Shown one piece after another: positions 10,301 through 22,500 of a stretch of 64,000 bases of DNA. The first letter of the stretch is position 1. The number at the start of each line of letters is the position of its first letter. Below the pieces are notes generated by a model, which did no database searches, had not been told where the DNA came from, and was given only the letters and a program-made list of their open reading frames with translations. This DNA comes from Stentor roeselii (taxonomy: Eukaryota; Ciliophora; Heterotrichea; Heterotrichida; Stentoridae). The stretch lies in assembly GCA_006503475.1 (NCBI GenBank), contig RSEH01000008.1:1-64000 (forward strand). Reading direction: 5' to 3'. A program made the position numbers and the translations under genes.

Positions 10301-13300
10301 GCGAAACAATATTCCATCAAATCATTCAGTCTGCTGTAGTTCTTCCTCGACTGTCTTATGAGAAGGTCAAGTCCAGTGAGCAAGGACTGTCTGTTCTTCC
10401 GACTTTCAACAACTTCTAAAGAATTCCCTGTTAAATTGACCACAGAGTACAAAACCAGTTTGCCAATCATCGTTAAAGGAACAACCATGTTGTTAACAAG
10501 TGGTCCAAGTATCTGAGCTTTCGTATTCAAGTTAACTTTTACCAGGTTTTCCTTTAAAGGAGTGAGGATAATGCAGTCTTTATGCTCCATTTCAGGAGAT
10601 TTTAAAATATCGTGATTGATTATACTGAAGTTGTCGTCTTGTCTACTGTTCCAAATTACAACTGCCCTTGAAGCCCCTGTGGTCTCTGAAAGGCTCATCT
10701 CGGTTTGAGCCAGGCAGGGAACGACTGAGATGATGTCGTGAGAAGAGTCTGAAGTGAATAAAATAGTTGAGTAGTGGTCGATGTGGATTGAAAGATGAGA
10801 CAAGTACCCTAATGAAATGTGACTTTCATCTAGTCTTACACCCAGTTGCATTAGAAAATTCTTGAAGTTCGAAGTGAAACTGTCTGTCATGCTCAGGTAG
10901 TCTGAACTCGTTGATGAGGACAGAAATAGCACTGAAAGGAAAAAAGTGTCTTTTTGACTTGAGCGGTCTAGATCACGAGACACTTGACAAGCGGTTTCGG
11001 TTTCTATTTCAAAGATTTCAACTTTTTCTTCGAAGTCTAACAAACCGAGCTGGGATAAGAGCACTCGAGGATTCAGCAGAAAATTTTTTTGAGTGGAAAA
11101 GATTCCTTTTTTCATAGAATATCTTTCTGAGCCTTTGAACTGATTGGTCTGCTGAGAGCTCATCATTAAATTGATTTTCGATTGATAAAAAAGTTCTTCC
11201 TCATTTAACTCAAAGTCAGGATTTTTATCTTCAGGTTGTTTTACTTGAAAAATTGAGTCAACATCTAGAATAATACACTCCAGTGATTTTTTTTCATTTT
11301 TTATATAAACTGGTATTTTTTTCCAAATTGTTCTTCCCATTCGATTCCGGATAACAACAACCAAATCTTCCGAATTTCCTTTAAAGCTCATTAAAGTGCT
11401 TCCATAAACCCAGAAGTGTTTCCAGTCATTCCCAACACACTCAGTAAGTCCTCTGGGCATTTCAACCCCGACAGACTCTTGAATTTGAAGAGTCGGATAA
11501 AAGAATCCCAAGTTAAACAAAGTGAATTCTTCGATAAACTCCGAAAGAGTCCCTCCTTTATCAGACAATTTGGTAGAAGCGAGGACATCCAGTATCTTAA
11601 GGCGAATATTCTGCTCGTTTAAAACGAAATCAAACCTTCTAACCCATTTCTGCAGGGCAAACAAGAGTTCAACAATGATATCAGTGTGACAATAAAGCCT
11701 TTTATAGATATACCCACATAACTTCGTGACTATTTTTTGTGCGAAGCCAGTGGCGAAGATAGTCTTTTTACAAACTAAGAAAGGGGCAGTAGCGATGACT
11801 GAAATCAAATCAGAGTACATCTGGTCATGTGTGATATTTTTCAAGCGATTTACAAGAGAAAGGATGAGACTTTGAACAATATCAACTTGTCCAGGCACGA
11901 CGAGCAAGAAACAACAAGCGATCCAAGCAATGATCTTCAAGTTATCAGTATCACTTTCATTCATAATTCCATCCAACAGCACATCTTGGACCATCTGAAT
12001 ACTTTCCAGTTTAGTGTCACAAGAAAGACACAAAACAAAAGTACTTAAAATTTTATAACAATAAAACCTGACTTTCACTTCCATCTTCTTGTCCCTGATA
12101 TGTGATTGAATAAGTCGCAACAAATAATCCTTGTCTGCCAATAGTCGAATGCCTGGCTGATGACTCGCGAATAAAGAATTTGAATGTTTTAAAAATTTTT
12201 TAATTGCGATGCTGCTTTCCCCTCGAAACAACTTCGCAAGCATCCAGTAGAAGTTCCCGCAATAAGACCTGTGAACAGGTCCTAGGTCTGAACTGAAAAT
12301 TCTGCAAAGAGCTCCAACAGCGACAGCTCTTCCCAGTTCACAGTAATTCAGTTCATTATTCGCATATTCAAAAAGCCAGGTACCAAAAATGTAAAGAATT
12401 GAATTTACCCTCGGAATAGGCACCGTGTTTTTCCTATTGATAAATTTTTCGTGAATCTCTTGGAAAGTTTGAAGCAATTCATCTAGTTTCGGCTCGTTTT
12501 GACTGAAAAAATCGAATTTTACTCGAGACTCAGAATTTCTGCTAAAGGCAAAATTGAGAATCTGATCAGTGAGACTGGCAACAGACTTAACAAGTTCCTT
12601 GCAAAGTTCAGGGTCTTTCGGTGCCACAGCCAAAGTTTTTTTTTTCATGAGTTCCCAGAACTGGTACCAAAAGTAAATATTTTGCTCTTGAGTTGTCAAG
12701 ACCTGGACGATTTCCGCTTCACATTCAAAAGGTTTCGGCAGATTTTTGAACAAAATTTTTAACTTCTGGGTCTCGTTTCCATAAATCAAGCCAATCACAC
12801 TTTTCGTCAAGGCGAGTTCAACAGCAGTCCAATGATGAACAATCCAAATATTTCTGATCCAGTTGGTTGAATGACTGCTCAAATCAGCCCAAAGTTCAGA
12901 CTTCCTCGTGTTTGACCTGAGCCAGATTTCAAAAAGCACTTTAAACAAAAGAGGCGTGATTTCTCGAGAAAGCAAAGAAGAACTTTTAAGAACTGAAGCA
13001 CTCATCATTAGAAAAATACTCAAAAGGTGCTCCCAGGTGGATTGATGTAAAAACTTCTGACGACAGAGGTCTTTTAACATCAAGAGAACCTCTTTGCAGA
13101 GATCTGCATGACGGTGAAGGTCTCCTCCTCGTTCCACGAAGAGTAAAGAGACGTGGTTTATTATTTCTTGTTGGTAGAATGACTCGTTTTCTGACATGAT
13201 TTCTGGACGATCTTCTGTCCCCAGCGTCAGCCAGTTGCGGTAGATGTCCAAAGCTGAGGAGATTGTTGAGTGACTCTCGATGGGCAGAGAAAAACTGTAG

Positions 13301-13512
13301 CCTATGCACTCCATGGCCCAGATGATGTGAGAGTGAGTTGGAAAACAAGATTTATCTCTTTTTTTAACACTGTTGACGATATGTTTTGTGATTTCTTGTT
13401 TTGAGGACCCTTCAGAACAGATGAAATTCAAGATGTTCGTGTCTTTTCGCGTGAAAATCAACTTGCTTGGGTCTTTTGAGAAGTCTTCTAAGTTGAAGTG
13501 GTTGATGAACAT
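10297..13512 (-). CDS. RALGAPB: Ral GTPase-activating protein complex, beta-subunit-like
   Basis: This 1071-residue single-exon protein matches animal RalGAP beta in several places: IIWAMECIGYSFSLPIES (residues 63-80), a WEHLLSIFLMM helix, VLFEIWL, VNSILYIFGTWLFEYA, and the block GRAVAVGALCRIFSS. The C-terminus (about 860-1040) has the fold pattern of a RapGAP domain ending in GASRAVVIWNS (946-956). At the site where active RapGAPs have the catalytic Asn in a GND motif, this protein has ASR. That fits the beta subunit, which in mammals is the non-catalytic partner of RalGAP alpha and acts on Ral upstream of the exocyst and TOR signalling. It is shorter than human RALGAPB (about 1490). Only 71 bp separate its start from that of the divergent VPS13-like gene. 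Confidence 0.85.
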   Translation of the reverse strand: MFINHFNLEDFSKDPSKLIFTRKDTNILNFICSEGSSKQEITKHIVNSVKKRDKSCFPTHSHIIWAMECIGYSFSLPIESHSTISSALDIYRNWLTLGTEDRPEIMSENESFYQQEIINHVSLLFVERGGDLHRHADLCKEVLLMLKDLCRQKFLHQSTWEHLLSIFLMMSASVLKSSSLLSREITPLLFKVLFEIWLRSNTRKSELWADLSSHSTNWIRNIWIVHHWTAVELALTKSVIGLIYGNETQKLKILFKNLPKPFECEAEIVQVLTTQEQNIYFWYQFWELMKKKTLAVAPKDPELCKELVKSVASLTDQILNFAFSRNSESRVKFDFFSQNEPKLDELLQTFQEIHEKFINRKNTVPIPRVNSILYIFGTWLFEYANNELNYCELGRAVAVGALCRIFSSDLGPVHRSYCGNFYWMLAKLFRGESSIAIKKFLKHSNSLFASHQPGIRLLADKDYLLRLIQSHIRDKKMEVKVRFYCYKILSTFVLCLSCDTKLESIQMVQDVLLDGIMNESDTDNLKIIAWIACCFLLVVPGQVDIVQSLILSLVNRLKNITHDQMYSDLISVIATAPFLVCKKTIFATGFAQKIVTKLCGYIYKRLYCHTDIIVELLFALQKWVRRFDFVLNEQNIRLKILDVLASTKLSDKGGTLSEFIEEFTLFNLGFFYPTLQIQESVGVEMPRGLTECVGNDWKHFWVYGSTLMSFKGNSEDLVVVIRNRMGRTIWKKIPVYIKNEKKSLECIILDVDSIFQVKQPEDKNPDFELNEEELFYQSKINLMMSSQQTNQFKGSERYSMKKGIFSTQKNFLLNPRVLLSQLGLLDFEEKVEIFEIETETACQVSRDLDRSSQKDTFFLSVLFLSSSTSSDYLSMTDSFTSNFKNFLMQLGVRLDESHISLGYLSHLSIHIDHYSTILFTSDSSHDIISVVPCLAQTEMSLSETTGASRAVVIWNSRQDDNFSIINHDILKSPEMEHKDCIILTPLKENLVKVNLNTKAQILGPLVNNMVVPLTMIGKLVLYSVVNLTGNSLEVVESRKNRQSLLTGLDLLIRQSRKNYSRLNDLMEYCFA

Positions 13513-13583
13513 TAATAATTAAAATAAAGTAAATTTAGATAATTTATCCAATCCCACTCCATAACTTCTCTTTTTCCTATAAA
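13513..13583. promoter_or_regulatory. 71-bp divergent intergenic region
   Basis: The only DNA between the head-to-head starts of the RALGAPB-like and VPS13-like genes. Both promoters and 5' UTRs must fit here or run into the genes. It is AT-rich with no recognised factor site. Confidence 0.5.
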
Positions 13584-16500
13584 ATGAACAACCCAGTCAC
13601 CTGGTGTTTAGCTTATTTATGCAACAAGTACCTCTCAGGGTTCATCCAAGAACTCAGCACTGAGCAGGTCCTAGTCTCTCTGCTGAAAGGAGACATCAAA
13701 CTTGGCGACCTCAAACTCACTCCGATGGAGTTTCGAGAACTCAAATTGGAAATCGTGAAAGGCCAAATCAATTCATTTCGACTGTCTATTCCCTGGCACA
13801 AGGTTCTGATGGGCGACAGTTGTGTCATATCTCTAGAAATTTCTAACATTTCTTTAGAAATTCGCAAACTTTTGAACCAGGCTGAACCCTCTGAAGACCC
13901 TGAAGAAATGAAAGCGAAAATTTTGAAGGCTTTTGAAGAGAAAATAAGATCTAAGAGAAGTTCTTTCAATAAACTGTTGGAAATCATGTCGAGTAGACTT
14001 CTGAATATTGAAGTTGTTGAGTTTATTTTAAGTCGACTTGAAATAAGAATTACTGGACTGCATTTGAGCTTGAAGAGCATCACTGAAAAACAAACTGCTT
14101 TGGACTTTAATATTGCAGAAATGAGGATTCTTCCCACGAGCAGCGATTTTTCGCCCTTTCCTGATAGGTCTTCGAGTCTTTGGGATAAATTTCAGGGATT
14201 TACTTCAATTGCTATGCAAAGACCGACTGTTACTCTTTCTGAGAGTCTCCTGCAGTTTAAGTTGATTGTTTTTGAAGATATTGGGATTAGTGTGAACAAC
14301 CAAAATAAGGAAAGTCTCATGAACATCAAGAGCATTAATATACAGTACAGCAGCAAGAACTATCTATGGTTCGGTCAGTGTGGCAAAGACGCTGACATTC
14401 ATTTTGATGCAAAAATCGGCGATATAAACTTCTTCGTTTCTAATCGTAATGTCGACGATATCTACTCAATCGTGGAGCCCAAAGTACAAAGAATGATCAG
14501 AAGTCGCAAGGAAAACTGGATTAAGGCACGAGAACTTGTTTTAAAAAGGGTGAGGATGAAGTCCTGGCTGTTCATCACAAGAAAAGTGCTCTGGAGAAGT
14601 ATTTACAAAAAACTATACGCGAAATACGTTCTAGAAATCGAGCCAGAGTCTTCAAGTCGCAAAAGAGACGAGTCCAACTTGATATCTGAGAACCAACCTG
14701 AAGGCATCAGCAAGTATTTCAAGTACCTGATGCCTCAAATTGAGTACAACCCGACAGAAAATAAAGAAAAACCTAAGAGTAGCATCATCCCTTCTTTTCA
14801 CTTCAATGTCAACTGTAAAGTTGAAGATCTTGAAAGGGCTTTAATGATGGATCTTGAGAACAACCTTGATATTGCAGAGATACTCAAATATCGACAAGAA
14901 GAGCAGGACCGGTATGACTATTTGCAGTTCGAAAAAGCGATAAAAAACACTAATATTATGCGTTCAGGTTATGGGAAAATCAGCAACTATTTTAAGTCGA
15001 AAGGGAAAATAAAAATCACTCGATCAGATGATAGCAAAGTAGTCAATCTCACTGTGAACGCTTATGTGGACAAAGTAGATGTTAGGATGAAAACTGTGAA
15101 TAACTTCTTTCTCAATCTTGTTCTTCAAGACATTTCGTTAGTCGAGGACTGTCTTTTCACTGAACCTTTGTCCCGTTATAAGCAAACCAATTACGACCGA
15201 CAAAGCTTGACTCAACTTAAAATTTTGTCAATATGTGTCTTTGATTTACTGATAAATGACTCGAAAATGGTGAAGAAAGTTCTTGAATTGCATTCAGGCA
15301 CACAAATTGAAATCGTTCATAACTTAAAACATGACTACAACGATGGGTTTAGTGAATCAGTAACGAAAAAAGTTTCAATCAATATTCCTGAATTCTACGC
15401 GTTTTTTGTTCCAAGTCTTATCTCAGGATTCAACAGCTACTTTTCACAGATACTGAAAACTACTCCGACGAATCATATGAGAGAAGATTATTTGGTTGAC
15501 CTGCTGGAACCTGTTCAAGACTTCAAAATAAATTATAAACATGAAAACCCTTTGGTTTTGAATTTAAATTTAACCAATTCTGAGATAATCATTGCGAAGT
15601 CTTATAAAACAACTGATCCTGTCATTAAAATACTTTTAGGAGGACTGAGTATCAAACATTCTTTTAATAAACAACAAGTTGATATCAAGAATTTCGAAGC
15701 ATTTTCAGCTGTTTTGGAACATTTTAGTCAAATCAAAGGACTTTACATAAATAGCATTATGAGAACACAAGGTGTTAAAATGACTGTCTTTGAGAATAAA
15801 ACTGAAATTTTGATTGAGTCCATAAATGGTGAAGCTTCGAATGAAGAATTTTTAAATATTTCTCATATCAGCCAGTCCTGGGTGGAAAACATGAAAAAAG
15901 AAGAAATTCCTAAACAACTGATCAAAATTTCTCTGAAAAGTAAATGGATTGAACTTATTTTACAAAGACTTCTATCTAGTTTCATAGTAAACATTGGAGG
16001 AATTTTCATGAAAATTCACGCAAATGACGAAATCTTGCATTTGATAATAAAAAACCTAGTTTACAGCAACGCAATCTTTTTTTTAGAGTCCAACTCCTGC
16101 ATCTCAGCAAGAGAATTAAGTGTAATCAACACTAAAACAGGTCAAATTCTCTTCCACATGTTTCCAAAAGACATTCCTGAAATAATTCTATCAATTCCCG
16201 GGAAAATTTTCTTATATCGAGACACTCAAGCAGCTTTTTACTTCATCACCCAAACAATAGACAAGCTAAGTGCGAAGTACAAAAACATAATCTCGACCTC
16301 TGAGTTCACATTCAGCGATTTTCACGTAGGCATCGACCTTGAATTGTTGACTTGGCTGTTTGGATTGCAACAATCGCTTTCAGAGTTTTCAGGAGAGACT
16401 CCTCCAGAGAACAACTCAGTGATAACCTCGAAGTTGATTTTCCATGGAATGAATTTCAGTGTAAACTTTCTGAATAATCACAAATCGAACTACTTTTTGA

Positions 16501-19500
16501 TATGTTCAGATGTGCTGCTTGTGACTGATACTTATTCCAACAAGTCAGTAACACGTCTGAGGTTTATTGACCCGAGTTTAATTGATACCTCGATCGAGTC
16601 AAGTAATCATTGCTACATCTTCACTCCTCTGAAGGAAAAATCGATAATTGACGTGAGTTACATGTCAAGAAGTAAAAAAGATGGAAAAGTTGTTGAATCG
16701 ATTAATGAAATAAGATTCACCAACTTGAAATTCACTTTTTTGAATCGTGTTGTTATGGAAGCTTATGAGTACTTTTTTACTGATTTGATGAGCAGGTTTT
16801 CTTCGGAGCCGAAAGAAGATGTTAAGTACTTCAGCACTTTAAGTCTCTTGTTACTCGATAGTGAAATCTGGATGCCTCGAAATTCAGCTGTAAACGACGG
16901 GTTCACAATAAAATTCGAAACTTTTGAAGTCACTAACGTCCCATCTTATCCGTTTTTAGTCTTAAAAAAGTTCAAGTTTGAAGAGCACCAAGAAAATAAG
17001 ATAGAAAAAAAAATCTCTAAAGTGAATTTAACTAAAAATCAGGAAAACTACAGAAAGACTTCAAAATTCATAACACTTAAAGGCCATTCCACAGACGAGT
17101 TTCAAGAAATAGACTATATCAACCCTGAACTATTGAAATATGAAGAAGGAAAATTTGTTTATGATATTGATGTCTTTTACTACGACCCTGACAACGAATA
17201 TCAAGAATTCAGTAAAATAAATACAAAAAAGTCTCATGAAAACAACATGTACTCGGAAAACGAGTCTATTTCAAATGATCATCATTTTAGAAGAGATGAA
17301 AAAAATTTATATCATAATCACTCATCTGAAGAATCAAAATCTTCTGATTCCGACTCAGACATCTACTTAAAAACCGAAAAATTAAACAAGAACATGAACA
17401 AGTCCGCCCAAAGCCTTGAATCCGACTCATCTGAAGTTGAAGAAGACCAACCTAAACTTGACTTCGATTATCAAATCACTCTTTCAGGGTGCAACTTAGT
17501 CGACATCTTCAACAACCCAATCACCCCCGAAGAGTTTTCATTCACTTTCGAAATAGATTTCTCGTCAGAGCCTTGGCAAGTAAAAATATTAAGAAAACCA
17601 TCAAAATCTGAAGAATTCGAAGATAAAAAACTTTCAAGTTTTTGTTTGAGACTCTACCAAAACCAATACAACATTTTACTGAAAACGCTTCAAGAGAACT
17701 TCTTCGAGCTCAACAACTGCAGACCAAGTTTTTCAGAACCAGTTGGAAAGGTCTGGATGGAGCTTTTCGTAGATTTTTACGATTTTAAGTTAAACTTAAT
17801 CAACAGCGTGAATGAAACTGAAGATTTTTTTCCAATGACTGATGAACTTTGTGATATTCATTTGGCTGAATTGACTGTGCAAGTGTTAATGTTTGACACT
17901 GGTGAAAAACAGGTGAAGGTATCATCGAAGCACTTTAACATTGAAGATAAAAGAATTGGAAGTATTTATTCACTTGACCGTAAACCACCAGTTGCTTATA
18001 TGCACTCTGCTAACCCTGACTTCGGAATTTACTGTCATTCTGAAAGATCCTCTGGGGAATCCGAGTCGATTTCCAAGTTGATCAGAAATCAAACTTTTCA
18101 AGTGAACTTAGTCGATGTAAACAACAAGTTCGAAGTAGACATTTTAATGAAAGGTCGAAAAGACATCACTTTAAAGTTCAGTTATGCGATTTTCATGGTA
18201 CTTCCTGACTTCTTCAAAGATATTTCTATTTTTTTTCAATGTCCTTATGACACTTCTCTGTTCCCCGACCCAAAAAACGTGATTTTCGAACAAGATAAAA
18301 ACCCGGCAGGTATGGCTTTAAGTGTAAGACTCACAAAAATCCACGTTGTCCTTCTCTCATCACTTAAAAAATTCGACACGTCCTGCTTTCTTCTGAGATT
18401 CGAAAAATTTAAAACAGTAGTCATCTGGGACAAAGATTGTAACATTGGTCCAGGGACTATGGCAGTCAACGTTTCAATAAAACTTGAAGGAGGTCATCTG
18501 GTCCCTGCCAAATACGGTCAGGCCTTTTCGGACTTCAAGTTTTTTGATTCTATCATCGAAGCTTACAAGTTAAAAGTGAACTACTTGTTTTTGAAACCTT
18601 TTGAAAACTCTGAGTGGACTACTAGTCAGATAAATATTCGATCGAAAAATAGTGTTGACTTAAAAGTTAATCTTAACTTTTCAAGTATTCCTATTCTTAG
18701 AAAGATTTTCAGTAAACTCAGTAAACCTTCAGTTAAAGCTGAAAGAGTTGACCCTAGAGCGCATCTTGAAGTGGAAAGTAAAATTTCTGAATTGGAAACC
18801 TCGAACAATCAACTTTCTGTTAACTTAGCCCTTTATGGGTTTTATATTAAACTCTTAAATGACCAGATGCAACCTATTTTTCAAGCGAATATCAAGGAAA
18901 TATTGTCGGCTTATCAGAAGGAAATAGCTGATGATAAGTGTGAGGCGAATTTTATTATGGTGCTTCAAGTGGATTATTTTAACCAGAAACTCATGGCTTG
19001 GGAACCGATGATTGAAGAGTGGGGACTTGAAATTCAATACTCATGTGCTGATGGATTTTCTTTGATTCAAATCAGTGATTATAACAATGAACTTAAACTT
19101 AATATCAGTGCCGCTTTGATTTCAACGATCAGCAGTATTTTACCTCTTTTATCAAATTTAAGTAAAAGCTCATCGAATAATGACCCATCAATTGAACCTT
19201 ACATTTTTTATAACTTGACTGGACTTCCAATCGACCTTGAAATCAATCAAAAAGGATGGAATAAATCTATTAACAAGTATGCGGAAAATGAGCAAAAAGT
19301 TGCTATCACTTTAGGAGAATTAAATATGATGAATATTGATACCACCACTCAAATGTTGACTTATGAAAAGAAAACTCTTAATATAACTATAGACCCTGCA
19401 AGGCGAGAAACAGGTTTACGTCGACAGAATCACTCATACAATAAAGTTCCTAATATCGGCATTGATACTCCTGATACTTATTTTATCTATCTTGAAAATA

Positions 19501-22500
19501 ACTCAGAACAAACTAAATTCGAAAAATCGAAGTCTAGGAAAGATTTCAAAAAAGATGAAATGAGACTTGGAAGATTAACAAAAGTAATATTCGGTAAAGA
19601 TGATATTAATGATGAACTTGAACAAATCCCCGAAGATGAAGATGGATGTTTGAATTTCTTGAGAAAGAAACCAAAATATAGCAAAAGACTAGCAAAAGGT
19701 AAACCAATTAAAACATCAGATAAAGAAAACAACTCTAAAATTTCATTTATAATCGATGTTCAATGGAACCAAGAGTCAAGTCAGCGAATTATTACAATTC
19801 GTTCATCAGTGTCAGTAGTAAATACCTTACCATGTTCAATGGAAATCCAATTTTCCTCCGAAGAGCAAAACTCAGATGAATTCAGTACTTTAGCCACAGG
19901 CGCTTCAGTCCCAGTCCCTCTTTCAATATGCAGCAAAGGATACCTTTACCTTCGACCATCAGAAGATTTCGAGTCCTGCAAAATCATAGAAAAAATCAAC
20001 TCGATTCCTGATTTCTCCTCAGCAAGTCTTTTAATGTCCTGCTTAGACGGAATAGAAAATAAAGAAGCTTTAACTCGTGTCCAGTATAAAGACAAAGGAG
20101 AAATTGAACTTGGTTTCATTCCTTTATGTTGCGTGTCGAAAATAATAGATCACAGAGACTTTTACTTCGCATTGACTGTCAAAAAAACACCGAATACGAA
20201 TCCAGTAAGAAGATTTGAACAACAGGCAAAAGTTAGTAAAGAGATTGAGAAAAGGCAACTGATCGGGTTTAAAAATAATAAAATTAAGAAAAAAGTTCAG
20301 AAATTCGAAACAGAAGATATTGACTCGAAAACTGATGATGAGTTTCAACTTGACTCAACTTCTGATGAAAATGAAATTATTATCACTTCTATTATCAGCT
20401 TCACGAATGCTTTGTCGAAAGTTTGCAGACTTATTGTCTGGCAAGGAGAAAGTGATGTTGAGGAAAATTTACGTGATTCTTATCAGTCCACTACTCTTAG
20501 ACAAGGTGAAACAGAGCATTTGTATCGTCTTAAGTTCTTTCAGGAATCATTTAACATGAAGATTTCGTTGAAAGGATACAAAGAAAGCCAGGTTCTTAAT
20601 ATCTTTCCTTTAAACGTAGACAAAGAAACAAAGTTCAGCATAACTCTTGAAAAAACTTCAAAATCAAAAAATCCGAAAGCAGATCTAAAGACTTCAAGTT
20701 TATTTCTATGGGTCAGGATCATAGAAGATGAAAACCGCTGCTGGAGACTCTCAGTTTATTCACCTTACTGGATAATCAACAAAACTGATCAGCTGCTAAA
20801 ATACGGAGAATCAAAAATTTTCCGAAAGAAAAAATACTCAAACGAAAACGACTCAGACGAATCAATGTCAGATCTGAATAGCAATGAAGAAGGACAAAGT
20901 GTCAGTGATCAAACCAGCAAAGTAGCGAAGATAAAAACTATTCACAGCAAGAAGAAAAACAGATTCACTCCTCAGGCAGTTAAAAGAGTAGCAAGTAACT
21001 TGACAAGTACTCAAAATCATAAAGAAGTTGATGAAAATCAATGGAAATCCATTTCATTATTCTCAACTTCCAAGATTATCAACAAGTTAAATGTTGCAGT
21101 AAATATCAACGGAAAACTTTCAAAGTGGTCAAAAAATTTCTCATTAACCAACTCAGGAACTTCAGGTGAATTAAACATTGAAGGTCAAGACGGGATTCAA
21201 TATGATCTGGGAGTAACAATTGAAAAAGGTCATGGAATATTCCAGCAGACAAACGTGATAACTTTTCGACCTTTATACTTACTGAAAAACAACACGAAAA
21301 GAGAACTTTCAGTTAAACAACTGGATGTGGATAAAAGAAAAAATTGCTATGAGTTGAAAGCTAACAGCGAAATTCCAGTTTATTGGTACAGCTGTAAAGG
21401 GTCTAAATCTCTTTGTGTCGCTGCTTCCGTCGGTGAAAGCCGCGAAATGAATAAAAAATGGTCAGGCGGGTTTAATATCAGCGAGTTAGGCGAGTTTATC
21501 ATTCGGCTTTCGATTGCAGATGTTGATGAAAGAAAAAAAGAAATGTTTTTACAAGTTTCAATCATATCAAGTGACCCGATGATTATCATTCAGTTCACTG
21601 AAAATGAAACAAGAATTCCTTATGAACTTCAAAATTTCACAAATCATGAAATCAACTTCGTTCAACTACTTTCAAGTAAATCTGTCATTCAAGCAAATGA
21701 TCGGGTCCTTCCTCCAGGAACTGCAGATGATCCTTCAAAGATGAAATACACCTGGGATGAAGAGTGCTCTCCACATGTTTTAATCATAAAGATTGGAAAA
21801 TTCACGAAAAGTGTCGATTTTGACTTGTTTAAAAACTACCCACCTGATAAAATCGACCAGGACAGCTGGATTGAAACAGTTGTAAAAAAGGCGACGAAGT
21901 CGGAGAGGATTTATATTAAAATGAAGAATTGGCTGAAAGAAGAGTTTCGTGTAGTTATTTTGACTGAAAAGTGGCTTATCATTAAATTAGATGGAAAGGA
22001 TAAAATGATTAATTTGGACACTCATTGCACGAAAGTAGTTTATATCGATGATTTTACATTTGAACTTAAAACTTGCAACAAGTCTATTCAGTTTAGAGGA
22101 GAAAAAAGTGAAGATATCATGATCTGGTATGAACTTATTGATCATGCTGTTAGGACGAAGGGAATAAGCACTCAGCTCTATGTGAATATCAGCGTTGAAC
22201 TCAAAGGAGTCACCCATGTGATGAAGTTCGAGAATGAAGACTCATCTAAAAACGAAAAACATCATCAAAAATGCAATAGAGTTGTTAAAGATGGAGAGGA
22301 TATCATGAGCACTCAGAGTATTATGGAAAAATTCACGTTTAAAATTGAGATAAAAAAGATTATCTTCAGTCTGGTCGATAATACTCCACAAGAGAGAATT
22401 TGTCTATTTTTGCATATGTTTGATTTGCTTTATATCAAGTTCATTAACAATACCTTTCGAGTGGAATTCACTGTAGATGAGTTGAAAATCGATAATCAAC

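Noticed and set aside
18441-18455. A hidden in-frame intron (gtaacattggtccag) in the VPS13-like gene.
   Set aside because: It has no A at position 10 and no stop to remove, and the frame is plausible without splicing.
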